Positions 26,391-34,556 of a stretch of DNA of 57,879 bases are shown here, piece by piece. Source of the stretch: Denitrificimonas halotolerans (GTDB lineage Bacteria; Pseudomonadota; Gammaproteobacteria; Pseudomonadales; Pseudomonadaceae); the NCBI RefSeq assembly GCF_034259425.1, contig NZ_JAXIVU010000016.1, positions 1-57,879 of the forward strand, given 5' to 3'. Below the pieces are notes generated by a model. That model did no database searches, was not told the origin of the DNA, and was given only the letters and a program-made list of their open reading frames with translations. The translations under genes and the position numbers were made by a program. Position 1 is the first letter of the stretch. Each line of letters begins with the position of its first letter.

Positions 26391-26419
26391 TAAAGAGTTA
26401 TATAATAACATCTCTTTAA
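26391..26419. promoter_or_regulatory. Zur-like operator between znuA and zur-znuCB
   Basis: Near-palindrome with core GTTATATAATAAC (26397-26409) and outer arms TAAAGAG / CTCTTTA. It resembles the gammaproteobacterial Zur box, whose core I recall as GTTATANTATAAC. It lies in the short divergent promoter region between znuA and zur, exactly where Zur would control both transcription units. Confidence 0.7.
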
Positions 26420-26435
26420 GAAGGATGCTGCAGTT

Positions 26436-26924
26436 ATGTTGAAAAAAATAATGCTGTGCGAATCAGAACACCATGATCACTGTATCAGTAAGGCTCTAGA
26501 GTCTGCTGAAGAGGTGTGCGCACAGCGCGGTGTACGTTTAACACCTTTGCGTAAGCGGGTTTTAGAGTTGGTTTGGCAAAGTCATAAGCCTTTAGGTGCT
26601 TACGATATTTTAGATATGTTAAGCCGTAAGGATGGTCGTCGTGCTGCACCGCCTACGGTGTATCGGGGTTTGGACTTTTTATTAGAAAACGGCCTAATTC
26701 ATCGATTGGCTTCGCTTAATGCTTATATCGGCTGTCGTCATCCAGAAGTGGCGCACGTAGGCTATTTCATGATCTGTAAAAAGTGCCACAATGCTTATGA
26801 GCTCGCGGAGCATACAGCTATAGATACGGCCATTGCGACAGAGGCAACTGCTATGGGGTTTTCGGTGGACACGCAAATGGTTGAGGTTTTTGGTGCTTGC
26901 AGTTTTTGTCGAGAGTCGGCATGA
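26436..26924 (+). CDS. zur: Zinc uptake regulator, Fur family
   Basis: A 162-residue metal-responsive repressor. The N-terminal winged helix contains RGVRLTPLRKRVLELVW and APPTVYRGLDFLLENGL, the Fur-type recognition helix. The structural zinc Cys pairs are CKKC in the middle and CSFC near the C-terminus. ATG 26436 follows AAGGATGCTGCAGTT. The stop overlaps the znuC start (ATGA, 26921-26924), so repressor and transporter ATPase are translationally coupled. With zinc bound, it should repress znuA and its own operon through the operator at 26391-26419. Confidence 0.93.
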   Translation: MLKKIMLCESEHHDHCISKALESAEEVCAQRGVRLTPLRKRVLELVWQSHKPLGAYDILDMLSRKDGRRAAPPTVYRGLDFLLENGLIHRLASLNAYIGCRHPEVAHVGYFMICKKCHNAYELAEHTAIDTAIATEATAMGFSVDTQMVEVFGACSFCRESA

Positions 26925-27700
26925 GCGCATCATTACTTATACAAGCTGAACATTTAAATCTTTCTCTGTCTGAGCAAAATGTTTTAAATGATGTCAGTTT
27001 AGACATCTCTGCGGGTGAAATCGTTACTTTAGTGGGGCCGAATGGCTCCGGTAAAACTTCATTGGTTCGGGTTTTGCTAGGGTTGTTGCAGGCAGATACT
27101 GGAAAAGTGTGGCGGGCACCCCACTTACGCATTGGCTATATGCCGCAGAAACTTGAAGTGCATGCCACTTTACCGCTGTCTGTGCTGCGTTTTTTGCGCC
27201 TAGTGCCAGGTGTGAGTCGCGAGCAGGTAGTTGATGCTTTGACAGAAGTCGGTGCCATAAAAGTATTGAATAGTCCTTTGCAGCGTATTTCCGGAGGGGA
27301 ATTACAACGTGTGCTTTTAGCACGTGCACTATTGCGTAAGCCTCAATTGTTAGTATTGGATGAGCCTGTGCAAGGTGTTGATGTCAATGGTCAGCTTGAA
27401 TTGTATCAACTCATTGGTCGACTGCGAGGGCGCTATGGTTGCGGTGTTCTTATGATTTCCCATGACTTACATTTGGTGATGCGTGACACAGATCGTGTCA
27501 TTTGCTTAAACCGTCATGTGTGTTGTTCTGGTCATCCAGAGCAGGTGAGTGGGGATCCAGCCTTTATTGAATTATTTGGTTCCCGTGCTGCGAGTGATTT
27601 AGCTGTGTATTACCACGATCATGATCATAAACATGACCTGCATGGTTGTGTTTTAACACCACAAATTCACGAACATGGGCCGGATTGCACACATGCCTGA
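26921..27700 (+). CDS. znuC: Zinc ABC transporter ATP-binding protein
   Basis: A 259-residue ATPase that energises zinc import with ZnuB. Walker A is GPNGSGKTS, the ABC signature ISGGELQR, and Walker B LLVLDEP. A C-terminal His-rich tail (YYHDHDHKHDLHG and HEHGPDCTHA) may bind or sense zinc. ATG 26921 overlaps the zur stop as ATGA; the 3' end overlaps znuB. The open frame begins earlier at 26897, but the ATGA overlap fits family length and coupling. Part of the zur-znuC-znuB operon. Confidence 0.94.
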   Translation: MSASLLIQAEHLNLSLSEQNVLNDVSLDISAGEIVTLVGPNGSGKTSLVRVLLGLLQADTGKVWRAPHLRIGYMPQKLEVHATLPLSVLRFLRLVPGVSREQVVDALTEVGAIKVLNSPLQRISGGELQRVLLARALLRKPQLLVLDEPVQGVDVNGQLELYQLIGRLRGRYGCGVLMISHDLHLVMRDTDRVICLNRHVCCSGHPEQVSGDPAFIELFGSRAASDLAVYYHDHDHKHDLHGCVLTPQIHEHGPDCTHA

Positions 27701-28478
27701 CTTTCTTTTATATGCCTTATGTGCAGGACTACTCCTTGCCTTAGTCGCTGGGCCGCTGGGTTCCTTTGTTGTGTGGCGACGCATGGCTTATTTTGGTGAT
27801 ACTTTAGCGCATTCAGCGTTGTTTGGTGTGGCCATTGGCTTGTTGTTAGATATCAATTTGGCGCTAGCTGTCATTGTGGGTTGTTTGCTATTGGCTTTTG
27901 TTCTAGTTGCTTTACAGCGCCGCCAGCCTTTAGCTTCAGACACTATTTTAGGAATTTTAGCTCACAGTACGTTATCGCTTGGCTTGGTTACTTTAAGTTT
28001 TATGGACTCGGTGCGGGTCGATTTGATGGGTTACTTATTTGGTGACTTATTAGCAGTGAGCGCGATGGATTTGGTTTGGATTGGCTCTGGTAGCTTCATA
28101 GTGTTGTTGTGCATGCTAGTGTTATGGCGCCCACTACTGGCTATTACTGTGCATGAAGAGCTAGCACAGGTGGAAGGTCTACCAGTAGCGAAGTTACGCC
28201 TAGTGCTGATGGTTTTAATGGCATTGGTCATTGGCGTGGCGATGAAAATTGTTGGCGTCTTATTAATTACTTCGTTGTTAATTATTCCAGCCGCCGCGGC
28301 GCAGCGCCATGCACGTAGTCCTGAGCAAATGGTTGCAGGTGCAACAGTAATAGGTATGTTGGCAGTATGCTGTGGATTGGCGATGTCATGGCATTACGAC
28401 ACACCAGCAGGGCCTTCTATTGTTGTTTGTGCAGCTGCTTTGTTTTTAGTGAGTTTTATGGTGCCGCGTCGCCGCTGA
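27693..28478 (+). CDS. znuB: Zinc ABC transporter permease
   Basis: A 261-residue ABC-3 family inner-membrane permease for zinc uptake with ZnuA and ZnuC. About seven to eight hydrophobic helices are visible, with the family motifs GPLGSFVVWRRMAYFGDTLAHSALFG near the N-terminus and VGVLLITSLLIIPAAAAQ in the C-terminal half. ATG 27693 was chosen because it overlaps the znuC stop by 8 bp and gives the usual length; an in-frame ATG at 27675 would lie deeper inside znuC. Last gene of the zur operon. Confidence 0.94.
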   Translation: MPDFLLYALCAGLLLALVAGPLGSFVVWRRMAYFGDTLAHSALFGVAIGLLLDINLALAVIVGCLLLAFVLVALQRRQPLASDTILGILAHSTLSLGLVTLSFMDSVRVDLMGYLFGDLLAVSAMDLVWIGSGSFIVLLCMLVLWRPLLAITVHEELAQVEGLPVAKLRLVLMVLMALVIGVAMKIVGVLLITSLLIIPAAAAQRHARSPEQMVAGATVIGMLAVCCGLAMSWHYDTPAGPSIVVCAAALFLVSFMVPRRR

Positions 28479-28554
28479 TAATTTTGGTGTGGAACTGTCA
28501 AGTTTGAGTGCAGTCCAAACCTTCATAGCATTTAAATCCTAAGGAAGTCTTAGA

Positions 28555-29058
28555 ATGAAAAAAATACTGACGCTCACTTTCGTCACAGTGTTCTCTGTCG
28601 CTACAGCGGCTTGTACTGCCATGGCAAATAGTGGAGCAGAAATGATGAAATTAGAGGATGTGGCCCCTTATCCTGCAGCTCAGGCTGGTCAAACACGTCA
28701 TGTCATTTGGTTGGATAAGAAAAATCAAGAAGATCTACTGAAAGTTGAGCTTGTACCGGGGCAAGTAATGCAGACCGACTGTAATACTCGTGGCTTAACG
28801 GCTTCATTAACTGCTAAAGACCTGCCTGGTTGGGGTTATACCTATTATGAGGTAGGGGATGTAAATGGACCCATCAGCACGATGATGGCGTGCCCTGAAG
28901 GAACCGTAAAAGAAGCTTTTGTTCCGGTACAGAGTGACGGTTTTACGCTAGGTTACAACAGCAAACTACCTATTGTGGTGTATGCCCCTGAGCATCTTGA
29001 AGTGCGTTATCGCATCTGGAAAGGTAGCAATCAGTTAGAGCGTGCAGTGCAGCAGTGA
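28555..29058 (+). CDS. eco: Ecotin, periplasmic serine protease inhibitor
   Basis: A 167-residue secreted inhibitor of trypsin-fold serine proteases, including host neutrophil elastase. An N-terminal signal peptide (about 1-24) precedes the mature domain. The reactive loop STMMACPEG matches E. coli ecotin with Met at P1, and its Cys pairs with the one in MQTDCNTRG. Later ecotin blocks are IVVYAPEHLEVRYRIW. ATG 28555 follows CTAAGGAAGTCTTAG. It sits between znuB and a lipoprotein gene; in the P. aeruginosa order I remember these are adjacent without ecotin, so it may be an insertion in this lineage. Likely monocistronic. Confidence 0.93.
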   Translation: MKKILTLTFVTVFSVATAACTAMANSGAEMMKLEDVAPYPAAQAGQTRHVIWLDKKNQEDLLKVELVPGQVMQTDCNTRGLTASLTAKDLPGWGYTYYEVGDVNGPISTMMACPEGTVKEAFVPVQSDGFTLGYNSKLPIVVYAPEHLEVRYRIWKGSNQLERAVQQ

Positions 29059-29171
29059 TTCAATAAACGGCCAGAAATCAACGATTAACCCAAGCAGTGA
29101 AACAAGACATCTTCTGCATTATTCCAGAGCAGTGTAGACTGCTCGCTGTTTTGTTGCTTGGGGGATATTGT

Positions 29172-30062
29172 ATGCCACGGTTTTTAGGCCGCTATTTATT
29201 GATTTTTAGTTTTATTGGCGCTTTAACTGCGTGCCAGAGCACAATGGACTTATTTACCAAGCCCGTGTTCAATGAGTTGGCTGATGCAGAGTTACTTTTT
29301 GCAAATCGTTTAGAAAATAAGCAATTGGATTTAGCCGCTCAGCAGCTAGATGAGTTACAGGTGATTTATCCTGATGAGCCGCGTGTGGAAATATTGCAGC
29401 AGCATTTGGCACAGGCTTGGTTAGTTGTTGGTGAGCAAGCATTGCAGATGTCTGATATGGAAACAGCCAGTGCTGCCTTAATTCAAGCTAAACGCTTATT
29501 GCCACAAGCACCGGCATTAACGACGGGCCTCAGTGAAGCGTTAATGAAAGCGCAAACTCCGCCGGCTAAAGATGTACCTCAAGCTGTGAAGCAGCCTGCA
29601 CCGCGTAAAAAAACAACAACTAAAACAACCTCAGTTGTGAGCAAGCCAAAAGCAAATGCAGAACCTACAACTGGGGGCAAAGACGTAGAGTCTGCTTCGG
29701 AAGTGTCTGATATAGCAGAACCTGCTCAAACAGTGATAGAACCTTTTATATTTCAGCGCAGTAAAGCAAAGTCAAGCATGATTGACCCGAATGCTGAGCA
29801 AACAGTGATACCCATGCCCATGCTCAGTCAGCGTAATAATTACAGTTTAGGCCGCTTATTAGATGATGTTGCGCAGGATGTGGTGCGGTTTCGTGCGACT
29901 GTCACTATAGAAGTAGTAGATACTCGAGACTTTCATTGGGTTGCCGCCTTGCTGTCGACGCGAGTTAAAAAGTTGGATGCTAATTTTAAACCGCGTTTAC
30001 GGGAAGTGATTCGCAGTGATCAACCAGCTCAGCTGATTATTACTCCGAATATCACATTGTAA
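29172..30062 (+). CDS. Uncharacterised lipoprotein between znuB/ecotin and metN
   Basis: A 296-residue predicted lipoprotein. The signal peptide has the lipobox LTAC near residue 21 and no Asp after the Cys, so outer-membrane sorting is likely. Residues 30-145 look helical and repeat-like (ANRLENKQLDLAAQQLDELQ and similar), as in TPR proteins. A low-complexity Pro/Lys/Thr linker follows (about 150-210), then a C-terminal domain ending in IITPNITL. ATG 29172 is preferred over 29097: GGGGA is well placed and the signal peptide begins there. A similar gene occupies this position in Pseudomonas as I recall. Function unknown; it might be a scaffold at the outer membrane. Confidence 0.75.
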   Translation: MPRFLGRYLLIFSFIGALTACQSTMDLFTKPVFNELADAELLFANRLENKQLDLAAQQLDELQVIYPDEPRVEILQQHLAQAWLVVGEQALQMSDMETASAALIQAKRLLPQAPALTTGLSEALMKAQTPPAKDVPQAVKQPAPRKKTTTKTTSVVSKPKANAEPTTGGKDVESASEVSDIAEPAQTVIEPFIFQRSKAKSSMIDPNAEQTVIPMPMLSQRNNYSLGRLLDDVAQDVVRFRATVTIEVVDTRDFHWVAALLSTRVKKLDANFKPRLREVIRSDQPAQLIITPNITL

Positions 30063-30145
30063 ACACTTTAACTTAAGCTCTTACGGGGCTTTCAACGATA
30101 AGCGATGCTGATTCACTGTTCACATCGCCCTAATAAGGTTAAACC

Positions 30146-31156
30146 GTGATTGAATTCCAGGATGTGCATAAAGCTTATGCCGTAAATGGGCAAAGTATTA
30201 CTGCTTTGCAGCCAACCAGCTTACAAGTGCAGCCCGGTGAGATTTTTGGTCTTATCGGTCACTCAGGTGCCGGTAAAAGTACATTATTACGCTTGATCAA
30301 CCGTTTAGAAGAGCCGAGTGGTGGACGGATTATTGTTGATGGTATCGATGTGACTGCATTAGATGCCCAAGGTTTGCGTCGTTTTCGGCAACGTGTTGGC
30401 ATGATTTTTCAGCATTTTAATTTGCTCTCTTCAAAAACTGTAGCGAATAATGTGGCTATGCCCTTAAAACTGGCTGGAGAGCTGAGTGGTGTGCAGATTA
30501 AACAGCGCGTAACAGAACTGTTGAGTCGTGTTGGCTTAAGTGAGCATGCCAATAAATATCCTGCACAGTTATCGGGCGGACAAAAACAACGAGTAGGGAT
30601 TGCACGAGCTTTAGCGACTGATCCTAAAATACTGTTATGTGATGAGGCCACCAGTGCTTTAGATCCACAAACTACAGCACAGGTTCTGCAATTGCTGGTT
30701 GAGATTAATCGAGAGTTGGGGTTAACCATTGTGTTGATCACCCATGAAATGGATGTGATTCGCCGTGTTTGTGATCGTGTTGGTGTTATGGATGCGGGTG
30801 TGATTGTTGAGAGCGGTCAGGTCAGTGATGTATTTTTACATCCAAAGCATGAAACCACTCAACGTTTTGTCCAAGAGTCTGAAGAAGATCCGGATATCTC
30901 TCGTGAGGAGGAGTATCAAAAAGTCAGTGGACGCATTGTGCGTTTAACTTTTTTGGGGGAGAGCACCTATGCGCCTTTACTCGGAAAGGTGGCTCGAGAG
31001 ACAGGAGTGGACTACAGTATTTTAGCGGGCCGTATTGGTCGAATTAAAGATCAGGCCTGTGGTCAGCTCACCTTAGCGTTAACCGGTGGTAAAGAACAAT
31101 TGGCTGAACAACAATTACGTGATGCCGGTGTGCATGTCGAGGTTTTACGCCCATGA
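30146..31156 (+). CDS. metN: Methionine ABC transporter ATP-binding protein
   Basis: A 336-residue ATPase of the MetNIQ importer for methionine. Walker A is GHSGAGKST, the signature LSGGQKQRVG, and Walker B ILLCDEATSALD. The last roughly 80 residues form the NIL domain, which binds methionine and inhibits transport when internal pools are high. It starts with GTG at 30146 after TAAGGTTAAACC. Its stop overlaps the metI ATG (ATGA at 31153-31156). It is first in the metN-metI-metQ operon, which sits directly after the lipoprotein gene. No S-box or other methionine riboswitch was recognised upstream. Confidence 0.94.
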   Translation: MIEFQDVHKAYAVNGQSITALQPTSLQVQPGEIFGLIGHSGAGKSTLLRLINRLEEPSGGRIIVDGIDVTALDAQGLRRFRQRVGMIFQHFNLLSSKTVANNVAMPLKLAGELSGVQIKQRVTELLSRVGLSEHANKYPAQLSGGQKQRVGIARALATDPKILLCDEATSALDPQTTAQVLQLLVEINRELGLTIVLITHEMDVIRRVCDRVGVMDAGVIVESGQVSDVFLHPKHETTQRFVQESEEDPDISREEEYQKVSGRIVRLTFLGESTYAPLLGKVARETGVDYSILAGRIGRIKDQACGQLTLALTGGKEQLAEQQLRDAGVHVEVLRP

Positions 31157-31818
31157 GTGAGTTGCTGATAAATATTGATTGGTATGAAATTTGGCTGGCT
31201 ACAGTTGATACGCTGTTAATGCTAGGCGGATCTTTATTATTTACTGTGTTGCTGGGATTGCCGATGGGTATTTTGCTATTTTTAGTGAGCCCTCGACAGA
31301 TGTTTGAACACCGTATTTTTTATGCCACTTTATCTTTTGTAGTGAACGTGTTGCGTTCATTGCCTTTTATTATATTACTGATAGTCATGATTCCAATTAC
31401 AGTGGTTATGACAGGTACATCACTGGGCGTGGCAGGAGCAATTCCACCACTGGTGGTTGGGACAACACCGTTTTTTGCGCGGCTGGTGGAAACCGCATTA
31501 CGAGAGGTGGATCGCGGGATTATTGAAGCTACTCAAGCGATGGGAGCCAGTACTCGACAGATTATTTTTAATGCTTTATTGCCGGAAGCACGCCCTGGCA
31601 TTATTGCTGCAACGACAGTAACGGCTATTACTTTGGTGTCTTATACTGCGATGGCCGGTGTAGTAGGAGCTGGCGGCTTAGGAGATTTAGCCATTCGCTT
31701 TGGCTATCAGCGTTTCCAAACTGATGTTATGGTTGTGACTGTGGTTTTACTGTTATTGTTGGTGCAGGTTTTACAAAGTGTTGGCGATCGTCTTGTGTTA
31801 CGGTTTTCAAGAAAGTGA
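31153..31818 (+). CDS. metI: Methionine ABC transporter permease
   Basis: A 221-residue inner-membrane permease with five or more hydrophobic helices and the EAA-type loop EATQAMGASTRQIIFNALLPEARPG. GVVGAGGLGDLAIRFGYQRF near the C-terminus is characteristic of MetI. It overlaps metN by the ATGA quartet. Together with MetN and MetQ it imports L- and D-methionine. metQ follows after a 49-bp gap. Confidence 0.94.
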   Translation: MSELLINIDWYEIWLATVDTLLMLGGSLLFTVLLGLPMGILLFLVSPRQMFEHRIFYATLSFVVNVLRSLPFIILLIVMIPITVVMTGTSLGVAGAIPPLVVGTTPFFARLVETALREVDRGIIEATQAMGASTRQIIFNALLPEARPGIIAATTVTAITLVSYTAMAGVVGAGGLGDLAIRFGYQRFQTDVMVVTVVLLLLLVQVLQSVGDRLVLRFSRK

Positions 31819-31867
31819 CCATAAAACAAGCCCAGTAGCGGCATATCACTCACATTTTGGAGCATTT

Positions 31868-32638
31868 ATGAAAAAAACATTATTGGCTTTAGCCGCCTTG
31901 AGCGCTTTTGCTGTACAAGCTGAACCTTTACAAGTTGCAGCAACACCTGTGCCCCATGCTGAGATTTTAGAGTTTTTAAAGCCAACTTTATCTGAGCAAG
32001 GTGTAGAGCTCGACGTTAAAGTCTTTACTGATTATGTGCAGCCGAATGTACAGGTGGCGGAAAAGCGCTTAGACGCGAACTTCTTTCAACATCAGCCATA
32101 CTTGGATGAATTTAATAAAACGAAAGGTACCACTTTGGTGAGTGTTGCAGGGGTGCATATTGAACCCTTTGGTGCTTACTCTAGCAAAGTGACTCAGTTG
32201 GATGATTTAAAGCAAGGCGCTAATGTTGTTATTCCTAATGATGCAACAAATGGTGGCCGCGCCTTGTTATTGTTGCAAGCAGCAGGTGTACTGACCCTTA
32301 AAGAAGACGCAGGGATTACTGCAACGCCACGTGATATTGCCGATAATCCGAAGAACGTTAAAGTGCGTGAGTTAGAAGCAGCGACCTTGCCACGAGTTTT
32401 AAATCAGGTTGATTTGGCTTTAATCAATACTAACTACGCTTTAGAAGCAGGCCTTAATCCAAGTGAGGATGCTTTGGCGATCGAAGGGGCTGACTCACCG
32501 TATGTAAATATTCTGGTGACACGCGAAGACAATAAAGACAGTGAAGCCGTACAGAAGTTGGTTAAAGCTCTACGCAGTGATGCAACAAAAGACTTTATCA
32601 ATGAGAAGTACCAAGGTGCGGTCGTTCCTGTTTTCTAA
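31868..32638 (+). CDS. metQ: Methionine ABC transporter substrate-binding protein
   Basis: A 256-residue NlpA/MetQ-family binding protein. The signal peptide MKKTLLALAALSAFAVQA is a plain Sec type without a lipobox, unlike lipidated E. coli MetQ. Family blocks VAATPVPHAEILE, DYVQPN, NFFQHQPYLDEFN and NDATNGGRALLLL are clear. ATG 31868 has GGAG eight bases upstream; the longer frame to 31778 lies within metI and is rejected. A strong hairpin (32652-32682) follows. Confidence 0.94.
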   Translation: MKKTLLALAALSAFAVQAEPLQVAATPVPHAEILEFLKPTLSEQGVELDVKVFTDYVQPNVQVAEKRLDANFFQHQPYLDEFNKTKGTTLVSVAGVHIEPFGAYSSKVTQLDDLKQGANVVIPNDATNGGRALLLLQAAGVLTLKEDAGITATPRDIADNPKNVKVRELEAATLPRVLNQVDLALINTNYALEAGLNPSEDALAIEGADSPYVNILVTREDNKDSEAVQKLVKALRSDATKDFINEKYQGAVVPVF

Positions 32639-32651
32639 AAGCATTTATGTT

Positions 32652-32682
32652 GCCGCTGTTCCCTATAATTAGGGGCAGCGGC
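32652..32682 (+). terminator. Hairpin downstream of metNIQ
   Basis: GCCGCTG (32652-32658) pairs with CAGCGGC (32676-32682), and CCCTA pairs with TAGGG around a 4-nt loop; a small asymmetric bulge lies between the two helices. It begins 13 bp after the metQ stop. The downstream TTAATTTCTTT is only moderately T-rich. Confidence 0.55.
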
Positions 32683-32747
32683 CTATACGTTAATTTCTTT
32701 AAGGCGGTAGAGCATGAGCGCCTTGTTTATTTAAAGCAGTGTGTTTA

Positions 32748-33101
32748 TAGCGAAGGCTGCGTAAGCAGCCCCTTAACCTCTTACTGGTGCAAATCAGGCG
32801 GTGTATGCCCTCACGCTGGATACCCGTCAATACAGGTGCAGCGCAATGGAAAAGCGGGCAGGTCTACCATATTTTTAAAGAAATTGACTAGGCATACACC
32901 ACTCAAGCCTTTTCGAGTTGTGGCAACTTGCCCGAATCGAGGCCGAAAGGTATCGCAGGACTTGGAATAAGAGAATGGGTGTGCAGTGGGTGTGGTGTCA
33001 CCCACGATCGCGATACCAACGCGGCACGTAACATTCTTACGGCCGGGCATGGTCGTCTAGCACTAGGAATCCTCGTTCTTTAGGTCGGGGGAGGATGTCA
33101 A
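32748..33101 (+). mobile_element. tnpB element remnant, copy C
   Basis: A decayed copy keeping the left hairpin (GGCTGC-GTAA-GCAGCC, about 32755-32770), a short internal piece matching copy B around 11839-11930, and the C-terminal coding part plus right end from about 32876 to TCAA at 33098-33101. TTAT stands immediately left at 32744-32747. Two internal deletions removed the N-terminal half and the RuvC-I region, and an in-frame TAG interrupts the C-terminal part (ATTGACTAGGCA). No protein is expected. The internal fragment preserves CAG where copy B has its premature TAG. It lies between metQ and the 3' end of dnr. Confidence 0.8.
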
Positions 33102-33104
33102 TGC

Positions 33105-33794
33105 TTACTCGTAGCTTTCTAAACGGTCACGATCTAAAATACAAATCAACCGACCTTCAACACGAATAATCCCTTCATCGCTGAGGTGATGAATAATACG
33201 AGAAAAAGTTTCGGGCTGAATGGACAGGTGACTGGCTACTAAACGCTTAGCAACTGGCAGTTCAAAACTGTCGGTATTGCAATGTGCGCATGCTCGTAAT
33301 ACTTGCGATAAAATATATCGAATGACTCGGTGAGTTGCATTTTTTAACGAAAGTATTTCAATATCGTTTAAGCGTTGATGAATACGCGTCGATAGCTCAG
33401 CTAACAAGGCCATGGATGCATCGGGGTTTATGCGTAATAAGTGGGTGTAAGCTGTGTTAGATATCATCAGCAACTGGGTCGGTAATACCGCTTGTGCTGT
33501 TGCCACATAGCAGCCTTGTCCCATAAACATCATGGCTTCAGCAAAGGTTTGATGCGCGCCAAGGACTTCAAATACTTTTTCTTGCCCATCAGGTGTTAGG
33601 CGATAGATTTTAACGCTACCGGAGACAATAAAGCAGAAATGATGACAAGGTTCACCTTGGCGAAATATGTAGTCGCCTTTCTCTAAATTAATGAGCTGGC
33701 TCTCATTGAGTAGTTGTTTTAACTGAGTATCGTTGAGCGCTGAAAAAAGGTGATGGTCACGTAATATTTTTTGGTATAGTGGGTGCGGTTCCAT
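33105..33794 (-). CDS. dnr: Crp/Fnr family regulator, Dnr type (NO-responsive denitrification regulator)
   Basis: A 229-residue regulator with a cNMP-type sensor domain (about 15-125) and a C-terminal helix-turn-helix, ASHLSIQPETFSRIIHHL. Blocks GDYIFRQGEP, VKIYRLTPDGQEKVFEV, TFAEAMMFM, YVATAQAV and LSLKNATHRVIRY closely match my memory of P. aeruginosa Dnr, a haem-dependent NO sensor that activates nir, nor and nos genes. No Fnr-type N-terminal Cys cluster is present, which excludes Anr. ATG 33794 is chosen over the frame open to 33908 because Dnr starts a few residues before HHLF. A 9-bp hairpin and a TGTGA-N6-TCACA palindrome lie upstream. No denitrification genes are in the window. Confidence 0.85.
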   Translation of the reverse strand: MEPHPLYQKILRDHHLFSALNDTQLKQLLNESQLINLEKGDYIFRQGEPCHHFCFIVSGSVKIYRLTPDGQEKVFEVLGAHQTFAEAMMFMGQGCYVATAQAVLPTQLLMISNTAYTHLLRINPDASMALLAELSTRIHQRLNDIEILSLKNATHRVIRYILSQVLRACAHCNTDSFELPVAKRLVASHLSIQPETFSRIIHHLSDEGIIRVEGRLICILDRDRLESYE

Positions 33795-33814
33795 TATTCC
33801 TGTGCTCCAGAGCT

Positions 33815-33840
33815 GCAGCAGAGTAGATACTCTCTGCTGC
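33815..33840 (-). promoter_or_regulatory. Hairpin in the dnr 5' region
   Basis: GCAGCAGAG (33815-33823) pairs perfectly with CTCTGCTGC (33832-33840) around an 8-nt loop, 20 bp upstream of the dnr start. No T-run follows on the minus strand. It could influence dnr translation or be a weak terminator for the upstream gene. Confidence 0.5.
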
Positions 33841-33882
33841 ACCCAAATAAGAGCAGGTATTCTAGCATGTTTTGTAGTTAAA

Positions 33883-34458
33883 CTACTTAATTTTGTGATT
33901 CCAGTCACAAAAGCAGCCCACTGCTAGGGTGTTTGCGGCGGCCACTGGTCGGTTTTCAATGAGTGCATTCAAAATAGGCTCGATAAAACTGTTGCTAGAA
34001 TTGCATACGGCACCTTCACTGTAAGGACCAAAGTAGGACAACTCTCCAACACGATTCCAAATAGCTACAGCAGGGCTGGCAGGCAGTTGTTCTGTTCCTG
34101 GTAAACCACTGAGGTGGCGCAAACTGCTTAATGCTTTTGGCAGCTGGCCATGGCTGCCAGGTTTTTGTAAGTGATAAAAATCCACTTCATCGGCGTAGTG
34201 CTCAATCAATTCCACGAGGTGTTGCTGGTTACCCACATTGCATGGGCAACTTGGATCCCAAAAATGGACAAAACGAATTTTACCAGCACCTGCTATATTC
34301 TCGGGTAAACGCAATGTTTGGCCGCTAAAGACAGCGGTGGTTTCACTGAAAGGTCGGATAAAACGTGTTTTATACCACCATAAACCAGTGAGCATGGAAC
34401 CTAACCACAGCGCAATAGCAATGCCTATCAGTATTTTTTTCACGGTAAGTCGTTTCAT
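33883..34458 (-). CDS. Membrane-anchored thioredoxin-fold protein (DUF6436-like)
   Basis: A 191-residue protein with one N-terminal transmembrane anchor (ILIGIAIALWLGSMLTGLWW) and a periplasmic thioredoxin-like domain. KIRFVHFWDPSCPCNVGNQQHL shows a FWxPxCPC motif, where CPC replaces the usual CxxC. Further Cys residues occur in GAVCNSS and the C-terminal CFCDWN. This resembles DUF6436 proteins found in pseudomonads. A redox or thiol-relay role is inferred. ATG 34458 is preferred to GTG 34467. It lies upstream of dnr on the same strand with about an 88-bp gap. Confidence 0.7.
   Translation of the reverse strand: MKRLTVKKILIGIAIALWLGSMLTGLWWYKTRFIRPFSETTAVFSGQTLRLPENIAGAGKIRFVHFWDPSCPCNVGNQQHLVELIEHYADEVDFYHLQKPGSHGQLPKALSSLRHLSGLPGTEQLPASPAVAIWNRVGELSYFGPYSEGAVCNSSNSFIEPILNALIENRPVAAANTLAVGCFCDWNHKIK
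33891..33912 (-). promoter_or_regulatory. CRP/Vfr-like palindrome upstream of dnr
   Basis: A perfect palindrome TTTTGTGA-N6-TCACAAAA containing TGTGA (33894-33898) and TCACA (33905-33909), the CRP/Vfr consensus. It overlaps the last codons of the thioredoxin-fold gene (…CDWNHKIK) and lies about 97 bp upstream of the dnr start. An activator site for dnr is plausible, but coding constraint on part of it means chance cannot be excluded. Confidence 0.45.
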
Positions 34459-34556
34459 AGCTATCACACAGACAAGGTAGTATAGGGTGCCATGAGCAGA
34501 ACAAAATCCATAGGCTACAGAATGTCGCAGGAACGATTCAGTAAAGGTGTCGATTG

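Noticed and set aside
29560..29720. Low-complexity Lys/Thr/Pro stretch in the lipoprotein gene as a possible frameshift-prone repeat
   Set aside because: Codons are mixed, the frame is intact, and such linkers are common in envelope lipoproteins.
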